Origin: Bradyrhizobium sp. CCBAU 53338
GTDB taxonomy: Bacteria > Pseudomonadota > Alphaproteobacteria > Rhizobiales > Xanthobacteraceae
NCBI RefSeq assembly: GCF_015291665.1
Contig: NZ_CP030048.1
Location: 806,001 to 870,000 of the forward strand
Direction: 5' to 3'
Length of the DNA stretch: 64,000 nt
Position numbers and translations under genes: made by a program. Positions 18,642 through 26,833 of the stretch are shown in pieces. Position 1 is the first letter of the stretch; each line of letters starts with the position of its first letter. The notes under the pieces are model-generated. The model had not been told where the DNA came from, made no database searches, and saw only the letters and a program-made list of their open reading frames with translations.

Positions 18642-20171
18642 GTGGCAGCGACAGACCTCCAGCAGCCGACCCAGGATCCGGATCGAGATCTGGATCAGGA
18701 TCCTGATCGGCCAGCGGACCAGCCGGCGACGCGGTCTCGCGGGCCGGGTGGGCTTGGCCTGTCCGGCAAGCTGTTGCTGCTGACCCTCCCCCTGGTGATG
18801 ATCGCGGCCGTCCTGCTCTACGTGCCCGCGATCGCCAACTTCTGGGTCAACCGGCTCAACGACCGCGTCGCCGCAGCGAATACGGCGGCGCTGGTGCTCG
18901 ATGCGGCGCCGCTCGGCATGGTGCCGGATTCGCTGTCGCGCCAGATCCTGAAAAGCATCAATGCGCGCGCGGTCGCGATCAAGATGGGCCAGCAGCGCCG
19001 GCTGCTTGCCAGCGACAATCTGCCCTCCGCGATCGAGCACGACGTCGACCTGCGCGACATGACCGTGTGGGAGGCGATCACCGGTTCGTTCCAGATGATG
19101 CTGGAGACCGGCAACCAGCCGATCCGTATCGTCGGTCCCGGCGTCGGCAACGCCCAGTTCGTCGAGATCGTCACCGACGAATTGCCGCTGCGGCAGGCGA
19201 TGTACCGCTTTTCCCGCAACGTCGTGGTGGTGGCGCTGATCATCGGCATTTTGACCGCCGGCCTCGTCTATCTCGCGCTTCATTATCTGTTCGTGCGGCC
19301 GATGCGGCGGCTGACCGCGAGCCTGGTTGGCTTCCACGAGAACCCCGAAAGCTCGGCGCGGATCATCGTGCCGAGCCAGCGCAGCGACGAAATCGGCGTT
19401 GCCGAGCGCGAATTGTCGGACATGCAGCGCGACCTGATGTCGATGCTGAATCAGAAGAGCCGGCTCGCGGCGCTCGGTCTTGCCGTTTCCAAGATCAACC
19501 ACGATTTGCGCAACCTGCTGGCCTCGGCGCAGTTGCTGTCGGACCAGCTTGCCAGCGTGCCCGATCCGCGGGTGCAGCGCTTTGCGCCGAAGCTCGTGCG
19601 CTCGCTCGAGCGCGCCATCGCCTTCTGCCAGTCGACGCTGTCCTACGGCCGCGCCCAGGAGGCCGCGCCCGACCGTCGCATGATGCTGATCGAGCCTGTC
19701 GTGCTCGAGGTGCGCGAGACGGCGGGTCTTGCCAATGATGCGACGATTGCCTGGGTCGCCGCGATCGAGCGCGGGCTCGCGGTCGATGCCGATCCCGACC
19801 AGCTGTTCCGCGTGCTGCTCAACCTCGTGCGCAATGCCGCCCAGGCGCTGGAGAGCCATGCCTCCGGCGACGGCGGCCCGCAGCAGATCCGGATCACGGG
19901 AAAGCGCGAGGGCGGGGTCGCCATCCTGGAGGTCTCCGACACCGGCCCCGGCGTACCCCAGAAGACCCGGGAGCACCTGTTCGAGGCGTTCCAGACCTCC
20001 GGCCGCCCCGGCGGCAGCGGGCTGGGCCTTGCCATCGCCGCCGAGCTGATCCGCGCCCATGGCGGCGACATCCATCTGGTCGAAGGCACCATCGGCGCCA
20101 CCTTCCGGATCGTCATCCCAGACCGCCCCGTGGAACTCCTCTCCATCCGCAACGAACGGCAGCGGGCGTAA
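18642..20171 (+). CDS. Membrane-bound sensor histidine kinase (HAMP, HisKA-type, HATPase)
   Basis: 509 aa from GTG 18642, chosen because CAGGGGCG precedes it; the frame is open to ATG 18507. After an Asp/Gln-rich segment (QDPDRDLDQDPDRPADQP) come TM1 (LLLLTLPLVMIAAVLLYVPA), a ~110-residue sensor region, TM2 (VVVVALIIGILTAGLVYLAL), and HAMP (FVRPMRRLTASLVGF). The phosphoacceptor is in KINHDLRNLLASAQ, and the ATPase boxes are LNLVRNAAQAL, VSDTGPGVP and GGSGLGLAIAAEL. No adjacent response regulator is seen, so it is an orphan in this window. Confidence 0.88.
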   Translation: MAATDLQQPTQDPDRDLDQDPDRPADQPATRSRGPGGLGLSGKLLLLTLPLVMIAAVLLYVPAIANFWVNRLNDRVAAANTAALVLDAAPLGMVPDSLSRQILKSINARAVAIKMGQQRRLLASDNLPSAIEHDVDLRDMTVWEAITGSFQMMLETGNQPIRIVGPGVGNAQFVEIVTDELPLRQAMYRFSRNVVVVALIIGILTAGLVYLALHYLFVRPMRRLTASLVGFHENPESSARIIVPSQRSDEIGVAERELSDMQRDLMSMLNQKSRLAALGLAVSKINHDLRNLLASAQLLSDQLASVPDPRVQRFAPKLVRSLERAIAFCQSTLSYGRAQEAAPDRRMMLIEPVVLEVRETAGLANDATIAWVAAIERGLAVDADPDQLFRVLLNLVRNAAQALESHASGDGGPQQIRITGKREGGVAILEVSDTGPGVPQKTREHLFEAFQTSGRPGGSGLGLAIAAELIRAHGGDIHLVEGTIGATFRIVIPDRPVELLSIRNERQRA

Positions 20172-20188
20172 GTCGGCCGGCGGCCGAC
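20172..20188 (+). terminator. Perfect palindrome immediately after the kinase stop
   Basis: GTCGGCCG G CGGCCGAC starts on the base after the TAA. The 8-bp GC stem has a one-base centre and no T-run, so it resembles a factor-dependent or processing stem rather than a classical terminator. A second GC-rich imperfect hairpin follows near 20221-20250. Confidence 0.4.
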
Positions 20189-20400
20189 GTCTGGCGGCCG
20201 TGCCTACCTGCTACCCGTCATCCGGGCCTGGCCCCGCGGGCCATCCCGGAAGGGCGACAGCGTGTGAAAATACGCGAAAATCTCCCCATCCCGGACCTTG
20301 CCAACCGGGGCAAGAGCGGTTAGTCAAAGCGCTCTTTCGCACCCCTCCGGCGCTGTCCGGAGGCTGCGTGTGGGCCTCGCCCGCACCATCAGCGAAAAAC

Positions 20401-20477
20401 GCGCCCGTAGCTCAGCTGGATAGAGCATCAGACTACGAATCTGAGGGTCGGACGTTCGAATCGTTCCGGGCGCGCCA
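20401..20477 (+). tRNA. tRNA-Arg (anticodon ACG)
   Basis: 77 nt with encoded CCA. Acceptor arms GCGCCCG/CGGGCGC, discriminator G; D-arm GCTCAGCTGGATAGAGC; anticodon stem TCAGA/TCTGA with loop CTACGAA and anticodon ACG at 20435-20437 (inosine-modified ACG reads CGU/CGC/CGA); variable GGGTC; T-arm GGACG-TTCGAAT-CGTTC. All stems pair, with one G-T pair in the T-stem. The diguanylate cyclase stop is 12 bp beyond the CCA on the other strand. Confidence 0.97.
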
Positions 20478-20488
20478 TTTCAACCTGC

Positions 20489-21472
20489 TTAAGCCGCCAG
20501 GCCACGCTTCTCATCCCCGATCAGATGGACCCGGTTGCGGCCGGCGGCCTTGGCGTCATAGAGCGCGATGTCGGCTTCCGCGAACAATTCGACGATGCGC
20601 CGGCGGTGCGGGCGACCGATCAGGGCAGCTCCGATCGAGGCGCTGACTTCGAGGCGAAGACCGTTCCAGAACAGCGGACGGCTCAGCATCGTCACGGTCT
20701 TTTGCAGCACGCGTGCGATCCGCGCAGGGTCTGTCGGAGCGCGCAGGATGATCGCGAATTCGTCGCCGCCGAGCCGCCCGACCAGGCCGGCATTGTGGAA
20801 GGCTCGCCGCAAGCGCTGCGCGACCTCGCACAGGCATGCGTCCCCGGCCAGATGACCGGATGTATCGTTGAGCTCCTTGAAGCCGTCGAGGTCGATCAGA
20901 ACGAGCGCCGACGCGAAGCCATGATTCAGGCTGTCGTTGACGACCTCGCGATAGTGGGCCTGAAAGACGGAACGATTGGCGAGCCCGGTCAATGGATCGG
21001 TCTCGGCTTGCTGCCGAAGGCTATCGAGGGCCTGTCGGTCGGACGTGATGTCCTGCTTGGAGCCGAAGATCCGCAGCGGCCTTCCGCCGTCTCGCACCGC
21101 GTTGATCGAGAGGCGCATCCAGCGCTTTTCGCCGCGCCAGGTTCTGATCTCGGTATCGAGCGTGACCGGCGAACCGCTCCGGATCACCTCGGCGCGCGCG
21201 AGTTCCATGCTGCGCCGGGATTCGTCGACGTAGAGATCGACGATGTTCGCGCGCCGCAGCGGGTTGTTCGCGGGATAGCCGAAGATGTCGTAGACGCCCT
21301 GAGTCCAGCTCAGGCGCTCCGTCTCGAGTTCACATTCCCAGGCGCCGATGCGGGCGGCATTGAGGGCCTGATCATAGAGTCGTACGCGAACCTCGTCCGG
21401 CAAAGCCGAGGCGGCATGGTCTTCTCTCATCGACGGTCCGGCAGCATGTCGCGATCTTGCCCTGGTGCTCAA
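20489..21472 (-). CDS. PAS-GGDEF diguanylate cyclase
   Basis: 327 aa. The N-terminal PAS_3-type domain (ARIGAWECELETERLSWTQG, with the PAC motif GEKRWMRLSINAV) is followed by a GGDEF domain with an intact catalytic motif in GRLGGDEFAIIL and DPLTGLANRS at its start. It makes cyclic-di-GMP from two GTP. The RxxD inhibitory site upstream of GGDEF is degenerate (HNAGLVGR), so product inhibition may be lost. No membrane segment, signal peptide or EAL domain is seen. A second possible start is M15. Confidence 0.9.
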   Translation of the reverse strand: MSTRARSRHAAGPSMREDHAASALPDEVRVRLYDQALNAARIGAWECELETERLSWTQGVYDIFGYPANNPLRRANIVDLYVDESRRSMELARAEVIRSGSPVTLDTEIRTWRGEKRWMRLSINAVRDGGRPLRIFGSKQDITSDRQALDSLRQQAETDPLTGLANRSVFQAHYREVVNDSLNHGFASALVLIDLDGFKELNDTSGHLAGDACLCEVAQRLRRAFHNAGLVGRLGGDEFAIILRAPTDPARIARVLQKTVTMLSRPLFWNGLRLEVSASIGAALIGRPHRRRIVELFAEADIALYDAKAAGRNRVHLIGDEKRGLAA

Positions 21473-21560
21473 AAGCTAGGGCTGCTGCGTTAACGAATTC
21501 TATATGTCCGATGCCGGGTGGCCGGCGGATCTCGAGGCCCGGGCCGGACCCGGGGCAGCT

Positions 21561-22658
21561 CTAGACGACTTCGACGGTCGCCGCGTCGAACTGGGTGCCG
21601 GCGCTACGATGGCGGGCGAATACGTCGCCCGACAGCTCGGTCACCGCGTTCTGCGCGGTGCGATCGAGCATCGCGTGGACGCGCCCAGCTGATGCCTTCA
21701 GCACCGCAGGGTCGAGCTTGCCCGCGTCGACGCCGTTGATGATCGACCGGGCGAGGAAGCGGGCGCGTTCGGTGTCGGTCAGATGCGAGCAGATCATCAG
21801 CATGTCGTTGCCGGCCGCCATGAAGCGCGCGCCGGCGTCAGGTGCGTCGAGCCGGCCCGCCATGGCGCGCATGCCGACGTCGTCGGACACGATGACGCCG
21901 TCGAACTTCATCGCCTCGCGGAGCAGACCCTGCGTGATCGACCGCGACAGAGTCACGGGATCGTCAGGGTCGAGCTTCCGGTAGAGAATGTGGGACGTCA
22001 TCATCATCCCGATCCCGCCATCGATCGCGGCGGCGAACGGCTTTAGCTCGCGCGACTTGATCTGATCGAGGTCGAGATCGAGCACCGGCAGCTCGTGATG
22101 CGAATCCACCTGCGTGTCGCCATGCCCCGGAAAATGCTTGCCGCAGGCCCGGACGCCGCGGCGCTCCATCGCCTTGGCGAACGGCAGCATCGCCTTGATC
22201 ACGTCGTCGGCGGTGCGGCCGAAGGCGCGCTCGCCGATCACGGGGTTGGCGGGGTTAGAGTGAATGTCGAGCACCGGTGCAAAGTTCAGATTGCAGCCGA
22301 GCGAGGCGAGCTCGACGCCCATGGCGTCGCCGACCTGCTCCGCGGTCGAAGCCCAGCGCGCCGCATAGGAAAAGCGCGTGATCGGCGGCGGCGTGCGGCA
22401 CACGCGTCCGCCTTCGTGATCGATGGCGATGAACTGCCTGTCGCGCTGCGAGGCATCGCGGATCGCGGCGATCAGGTCGCGGTGAACAGACAGCCAGTCA
22501 CGATAGGGCAGGTCGTGGCGGAAATTGCTCTTGTAGAGGATGACGCCGGCGGGCCGGAGATCCCGCAGCAGTGCGCGGTCACGGTCATCGAGGACGCTGG
22601 TCGGCCGCAGGCCAATGAAGAAATGGTCACCGACCGTTGCAAGAAGGGAATCGCTCAT
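21561..22658 (-). CDS. Glycoside hydrolase family 3 protein, NagZ-like beta-N-acetylhexosaminidase
   Basis: 365 aa from ATG 22658. The NagZ diagnostics are present: IDHEGGRVCR, the His-Asp loop GKHFPGHGDTQVDSHHELP and the nucleophile region VIVSDDVGMRAM. It is a single-domain, cytosolic-type GH3 enzyme with no signal peptide. NagZ removes GlcNAc from anhydromuropeptides during cell-wall recycling, which would fit the AmpG-like permease at 3.2 kb. Alphaproteobacteria often have a second copy elsewhere, so I leave the symbol blank. The open frame upstream of 22658 is not convincing. Confidence 0.85.
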   Translation of the reverse strand: MSDSLLATVGDHFFIGLRPTSVLDDRDRALLRDLRPAGVILYKSNFRHDLPYRDWLSVHRDLIAAIRDASQRDRQFIAIDHEGGRVCRTPPPITRFSYAARWASTAEQVGDAMGVELASLGCNLNFAPVLDIHSNPANPVIGERAFGRTADDVIKAMLPFAKAMERRGVRACGKHFPGHGDTQVDSHHELPVLDLDLDQIKSRELKPFAAAIDGGIGMMMTSHILYRKLDPDDPVTLSRSITQGLLREAMKFDGVIVSDDVGMRAMAGRLDAPDAGARFMAAGNDMLMICSHLTDTERARFLARSIINGVDAGKLDPAVLKASAGRVHAMLDRTAQNAVTELSGDVFARHRSAGTQFDAATVEVV

Positions 22659-22831
22659 CCGCCGGGGCCGCCACAGATTGTTTCGGGTGGTCGAGATGGA
22701 GCTGGACGCAACGCGAACTCTCAGCTCCCGCGCAAGCCTTCGAACCGCTCGCGTCGCCATGACAATATTTCAAATTCCTTAACGGAATCAATCGCCAAAT
22801 CGGCAGCGCTCCCGTCGATCCGGTGGCGGCA

Positions 22832-23113
22832 TCAAGCCGCCGAGAGTCGTACCCGGAACTTGCTGCCGGTTGCCTCGGCATAGCGCAGAAGTGTTTTTGT
22901 GCTCGGTAGCGTTTGCCCGCTTTCAAGCCGGGCGATCGTGGACTGGCTGGTGCCCATTCGCACAGCCAACTCGGACTGCGAGAACCCAGCCCGCAAGCGC
23001 GCTCTCAGCAATTCAGCGGCGATCTCGAATTCAGGAGCGAGCGCGTCATACTCGGCCTTGACCTTCGGGTTGGCCAGAAGGCGAGCCTTGAGCTTGTCGA
23101 ATGGAATCGTCAT
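22832..23113 (-). CDS. XRE-family antitoxin (HigA-like)
   Basis: 93 aa with a helix-turn-helix of the Cro/CI type at residues ~40-80 (AGFSQSELAVRMGTSQSTIA, RLESGQTLPS). It starts MTIPFDKLKARLLANPKVK. The gene lies 55 bp downstream of a RelE/HigB-type toxin on the same strand, giving the toxin-first order typical of higBA. It probably neutralises the toxin and represses the operon through the palindrome at 23503. Confidence 0.85.
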   Translation of the reverse strand: MTIPFDKLKARLLANPKVKAEYDALAPEFEIAAELLRARLRAGFSQSELAVRMGTSQSTIARLESGQTLPSTKTLLRYAEATGSKFRVRLSAA

Positions 23114-23168
23114 GGGACTTTCTTTTCAATTGCGCAGGACAAGGTCGACAGTTACTCGAACACCATCG

Positions 23169-23492
23169 TCATGCGATCTCATTTGCTCTCCGTAGAGCGA
23201 GTTCGATCTCCGCGCGTGGGGTCTTTTGCGTCTTCTTCACAAACGCGCGCACGACGACAACTCTCCGACCGATCGCGGTGACGTAGAGGGCACGGGCAAT
23301 TCCGTCGCGCCCTGTTAGCCGTAGCTCCCACAGCTTCCCTTCAAGGTGCTTGACGTGCGGTTCGCCCAGGCTTTCCAAGCCGGTCGAGGCAATGCGCTCA
23401 GCAAGCCGCAGAAAACGCGCCTGCATGTCGGCCGGCAGGGCAGCTATCTCCGCGACAACCGTTTCGTTGAGGATGTCAACTCGCCAGGGCAC
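23169..23492 (-). CDS. RelE/HigB-type toxin (Gp49-like)
   Basis: 107 aa, basic C-terminus. WRVDILNETVVAEIAALPAD, VKHLEGKLWELRLTGRDGIA and RALYVTAIGRRVVVVRAFVK follow the phage-derived Gp49-like/HigB family pattern, and KKTQKTPRAEIELALRR is its typical end. By family it would be a ribosome-dependent mRNA interferase. It is the first gene of a two-gene toxin-antitoxin operon with the downstream XRE gene. Confidence 0.87.
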   Translation of the reverse strand: MPWRVDILNETVVAEIAALPADMQARFLRLAERIASTGLESLGEPHVKHLEGKLWELRLTGRDGIARALYVTAIGRRVVVVRAFVKKTQKTPRAEIELALRRANEIA

Positions 23493-23502
23493 AATACCGT
23501 AG

Positions 23503-23522
23503 ATATCTCATTTTTGAGATAT
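23503..23522. promoter_or_regulatory. Palindromic operator upstream of the toxin-antitoxin pair
   Basis: ATATCTCA-TTTT-TGAGATAT: a perfect 8-bp inverted repeat ending 11 bp before the toxin start codon. Position, A/T-rich sequence and symmetry fit an autoregulatory site for the XRE antitoxin. Binding is inferred. Confidence 0.7.
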
Positions 23523-23580
23523 TTGCAAGGCGGAGAGTCGCGTGGTGAGACCGGCGCATCCCCGCCGGTCTCACCCTCGT

Positions 23581-24876
23581 TCACGCCGTCGCGAGCTGCG
23601 GCTGCACCGGCCGTCGGCCGATCATCAGCGACAGCACGGCCGCGACGATGCCGGTCGCGCCTGCGATCATGAAGGCTTGCAGATAATTCCCCTGCGACGA
23701 GCGCATGAAGCCGGCGAAGAAGGCGGCGCTGGCCGCGCCCAGCTGATGGCCGGCGACCACCCAGCCGAAGATCAGCGGCGCGTTCTTGTCGCCGAAGGCT
23801 TCGTTGGCGATGCGCACGGTCGGCGGCACCGTCGCGATCCAGTCGAGACCGTAGAACACCGCGAAGACCGACAGGCTGACGAAGGAGAAGTCGGAGTAGG
23901 GCAGGTAGATCAGCGACAGCCCGCGCAGCCCGTAATAGAAGAACAGCAACTTGCGCGGATCGAAGCGGTCGGTGAGCCAGCCCGACAGCGTGGTCCCGAA
24001 CAGGTCGAAGAAGCCCATCAACGCCAGCAGGCTCGCGGCCTGCACCTCGAAGATGCCGTGGTCGCCGCAGAATGCGATCAGATGGGTGCCGACGAGGCCA
24101 TTGGTGGTGAAGCCGCAGATGAAGAAGGTCGCGAACAGGAACCAGAATGTCTGTGTCTTCGCCGCGCGCACTAAATTGCTGATCGCGGCAACGAACGGAT
24201 TGCCCTGCGCCGGCACCGCCGGCTGATCGTCATGTGTGCCGCCATAGGAGCGCAGGCCGATCGCTGAGGGACGCTCCGGCACCAGAAAATACACCAGCGG
24301 GATCAGCGCCGCGCAGCAGGCGGCGACCGTCAGCACCACCGGCTTCCAGCCGCCATATTCGACCAGCGAGGCAAGCCCAGGCATGAAGATCAGCGTGCCG
24401 GTGGCGGTGCTCGCGGTCAAAAGTCCCATGACGAGGCCGCGATTGGTGGTGAACCAGCGATTGACGATGGTGGCTCCGAGCACGTTGGCGACCGCACCGG
24501 AGCCGATGCCCGAGAGCAGTCCCCAGGTCAGGAACAATTGCCACGGCGTCGTCATGAAATAGCTCGCCGCCGTCGAGGCCGACATCAGCATCAGCGCGCC
24601 GAGCACGGTGCGACGGATGCCGAATCGCTGCATCACCGCCGCCGCAAAGGGTCCGGCGAGGCCGTAGAGGAAGATGCCGACGGCGGCCGACGACGAGATC
24701 ACGCTGACGTCCCAACCGAAGGCCTTCTGCAGCGGCAGCATCAGCACGCCGGGCGTCGCGCGCAGGCCGGCGGAGGCCAGCAGCGCCAGGAAGATCACGG
24801 CAATGACCACGAAGGCGTAGTTCGGGCCGAACGGCCGCCGCGAGACGGGGGAGGATTGAATCGAAGTTTGGGGCAT
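23581..24876 (-). CDS. MFS transporter (oxalate/formate antiporter / MCT-like group)
   Basis: 431 aa, 12 predicted membrane segments. The opening FVVIAVIFLALLASAGLRAT with PGVLMLPLQKAFGWDVSVIS, and WFTTNRGLVMGLLTASTATG, are typical of the monocarboxylate/oxalate-formate MFS branch. The substrate is unknown. Its start codon abuts a 53-bp inverted repeat shared with the divergent TetR regulator, so it is very likely repressed by that protein. No strong ribosome site is visible because the operator occupies the leader. Confidence 0.88.
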   Translation of the reverse strand: MPQTSIQSSPVSRRPFGPNYAFVVIAVIFLALLASAGLRATPGVLMLPLQKAFGWDVSVISSSAAVGIFLYGLAGPFAAAVMQRFGIRRTVLGALMLMSASTAASYFMTTPWQLFLTWGLLSGIGSGAVANVLGATIVNRWFTTNRGLVMGLLTASTATGTLIFMPGLASLVEYGGWKPVVLTVAACCAALIPLVYFLVPERPSAIGLRSYGGTHDDQPAVPAQGNPFVAAISNLVRAAKTQTFWFLFATFFICGFTTNGLVGTHLIAFCGDHGIFEVQAASLLALMGFFDLFGTTLSGWLTDRFDPRKLLFFYYGLRGLSLIYLPYSDFSFVSLSVFAVFYGLDWIATVPPTVRIANEAFGDKNAPLIFGWVVAGHQLGAASAAFFAGFMRSSQGNYLQAFMIAGATGIVAAVLSLMIGRRPVQPQLATA

Positions 24877-24929
24877 GTTACTTACCGGTACGTATTGCGA
24901 TGCGATACCAATACGTACCGGTCAGTAAC
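24877..24929. promoter_or_regulatory. 53-bp inverted repeat, TetR operator between MFS and tetR
   Basis: Left arm 24877-24897 (GTTACTTACCGGTACGTATT then G) and right arm 24909-24929 are reverse complements with one mismatch in 21 positions; the 11-bp centre is CGATGCGATAC. Each arm also holds the local palindromes TACCGGTA-like and TACGTA. The left arm begins on the base next to the MFS start codon. The extent suggests two dimers of the divergent TetR protein. Confidence 0.85.
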
Positions 24930-24964
24930 ATTGTCAAGCCGTGTCTGAGATCGGACCAAGCCAG

Positions 24965-25561
24965 ATGACGAAAAAAGCCGAAAAGCCAGCAGCCGCTCCA
25001 CTCCGGGCGGCCGACCGGATCAGGGCCTCCGCCAGCGAGCTGTTCTACCGCGAGGGCATCCGCGCCGTCGGCGTCGACGAAGTGGTGGACCGTGCCGGCG
25101 TGACAAAGCCCAGCCTCTATCGCAGCTTCGCCTCCAAGGACGATCTCGCCGCGGCCTATCTGCGCGACTACGACCTGAACTTCTGGGACAATTTCGAGCG
25201 TCCCGGCGGCAAGACCTACGGCAATGCGCGCGATCACGTGCTCGCCTATATCGGCCAACTCGCGCCGCGCGCCGTCGCCAGGGGCTATCGCGGTTGCGGC
25301 CTCAGCAACGCCGCGGTGGAATATCCCTCCCGCGACAATCCCGCGCGCCAGGTCGCCGAAGCGCACAAGAAGGTCTTCCGCAAGCGCCTGCGCGAGCTCG
25401 CTGCACAAATGGGCGCGCGCCAGCCCAACGTGCTCGGCGATGCGCTGCTGCTCCTGATCGAGGGCATCTACGTCACCGGCCAGCAATCGGAAGATGGACC
25501 GGCGCAGTCCGCGCTGGCGGCGGCGAAGCTGCTGATCGATGCGAGCCTGAAGGCGGGGTGA
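24965..25561 (+). CDS. TetR/AcrR family transcriptional regulator
   Basis: 198 aa from ATG 24965. A Lys/Ala-rich tail precedes the TetR helix-turn-helix: RIRASASELFYREGIRAVGV, DEVVDRAGVTKPSLYRSFAS. The C-terminal domain is an all-helical ligand domain with GYRGCGLSNAAVEYP. It is divergent from the MFS gene and shares its 53-bp operator, so repression of both genes and induction by the transporter substrate are likely. An earlier in-frame ATG at 24941 is possible. Confidence 0.9.
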   Translation: MTKKAEKPAAAPLRAADRIRASASELFYREGIRAVGVDEVVDRAGVTKPSLYRSFASKDDLAAAYLRDYDLNFWDNFERPGGKTYGNARDHVLAYIGQLAPRAVARGYRGCGLSNAAVEYPSRDNPARQVAEAHKKVFRKRLRELAAQMGARQPNVLGDALLLLIEGIYVTGQQSEDGPAQSALAAAKLLIDASLKAG

Positions 25562-25609
25562 GGGCTCGCCTATCTCACGTGAGAAAGCCGTGGCGCGAAA
25601 CTCGCCTGC

Positions 25610-25744
25610 GGCCATCCTTCGAGACGCCCGCCTTTGGCGGGTCCTCAGGATGAGGCCCGAGTGCGCGGCCGTCGTTTCGACGAGCACCGGAGCCACTCAG
25701 CCTCCTCCTGAGGAGACGCGAAGCGGTCTTCTCGAAGGGCGAGG
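25610..25744. repeat. Third intergenic inverted-repeat family
   Basis: Arms GGCCATCCTTCGAGACGCCC (with GCGGGTCCTCAGGATGAGGC) and CCTCCTCCTGAGGAGACGCG (with GGTCTTCTCGAAGGGCGAGG) are imperfect inverted repeats spaced by about 45 bp. The element occupies most of the 250-bp gap between convergent tetR and the LLM oxidoreductase. The CCTTCGAGAC...CTCAGGATGAGG type is a familiar dispersed element in Bradyrhizobium-like genomes. Confidence 0.65.
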
Positions 25745-25810
25745 CGTGTGCTCAGGCCGTCCAAAATGTCGAGTGAAATTGCCCTGCCTGGAGGCGCATC
25801 GCTGTTTGCC

Positions 25811-26833
25811 TCACCGCCACCCCAGCGCCGGCGCGACGTGCTTCAGGATCGCCTCGATCGCATGCGCGCAGTAGTCGACGCCGAGCTGGTTCGGGATCGT
25901 CAGCAACAGCGTATCCGCTTCCGCGATCGCCTCGTCCTGCTTGAGCTGCTCGATCAGCGCATCCGGCTCTGCAGCATAGGAGCGGCCGAAGATCGCTCGG
26001 GTGCGGGGATCGATGAATCCGATCTGGTCCTCGTCGCCGCGTTCCCCGCCGAAATAGGCGCGGTCGCGATCATCCATCAGCGCAAAAATGCTGCGGCTGA
26101 CCGAGACGCGGGGCTCCCTGACGTGGCCGGCCTCTTTCCACGCCGCGCGATAGGCGCGGATCTGGGCGGCCTGCTGCACATGAAAGGCTTCGCCGGTCTC
26201 GTCGTTCTTCAGCGTCGAGCTCTGCAAATTCATGCCGAGCTTGGCGGCCCACACCGCCGTGGCATTCGAGCCGGCGCCCCACCAGATGCGTTCGCGCAAG
26301 CCCGCGGCGTGTGGCTCCAGGCGCAACAGCCCCGGCGGGTTCGGAAACATCGGCTGCGGATTGGGCTCGGCAAAGCCTTCGCCGCGCAGCAAATCAAGCA
26401 AGACTTCCGCGTGGCGCCGGCCCATGTCGGCGTCGCTCTGGCCTTCGGCCGGCCGGTAACCGAAATAGCGCCAGCCGTCGATCACCTGCTCGGGCGAGCC
26501 GCGGCTGATGCCGAGTTGCAGCCGTCCGCCGGCGATCAGGTCGGCGGAGCCCGCATCCTCCACCATGTAGAGCGGGTTCTCGTAGCGCATGTCGATCACG
26601 GCGGTGCCGATCTCGATCTTGCTGGTCCTCGCGCCGACCGCGGCGAGCAGCGGGAACGGCGAAGCCAGCTGCCGCGCGAAATGATGCACGCGGTAGTAAG
26701 CGCCGTCGGCGCCGAGCTGCTCGGCCGCGACCGCAAGCTCGATCGATTGCAGCAGCGTGTCGGCCGCCGAGCGCGTCTGCGATTGCGGCGAGGGTGTCCA
26801 GTGCCCGAAGGACAGGAATCCGATTTTCTTCAT
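25811..26833 (-). CDS. LLM-class flavin-dependent oxidoreductase
   Basis: 340 aa bacterial-luciferase-like TIM barrel. MKKIGFLSFGHWTPSPQS begins the first strand, GADGAYYRVHHFARQLASPF carries the HHF motif, RTSKIEIGTAVIDMRYENP follows, and GRLQLGISRGSPEQVIDGW is the LLM phosphate-binding region. Such enzymes use reduced FMN or F420; the substrate cannot be told. It stands alone, convergent with tetR. Confidence 0.88.
   Translation of the reverse strand: MKKIGFLSFGHWTPSPQSQTRSAADTLLQSIELAVAAEQLGADGAYYRVHHFARQLASPFPLLAAVGARTSKIEIGTAVIDMRYENPLYMVEDAGSADLIAGGRLQLGISRGSPEQVIDGWRYFGYRPAEGQSDADMGRRHAEVLLDLLRGEGFAEPNPQPMFPNPPGLLRLEPHAAGLRERIWWGAGSNATAVWAAKLGMNLQSSTLKNDETGEAFHVQQAAQIRAYRAAWKEAGHVREPRVSVSRSIFALMDDRDRAYFGGERGDEDQIGFIDPRTRAIFGRSYAAEPDALIEQLKQDEAIAEADTLLLTIPNQLGVDYCAHAIEAILKHVAPALGWR

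Noticed and set aside
20320..20410. Integration site or island border at tRNA-Arg
   Set aside because: No integrase, no repeated tRNA 3' end and no mobile genes next to it; the adjacent genes are ordinary.
22627..22926. 99-codon minus-strand frame between nagZ and the antitoxin gene
   Set aside because: Overlaps both neighbours, has no ribosome site and no protein-like features.
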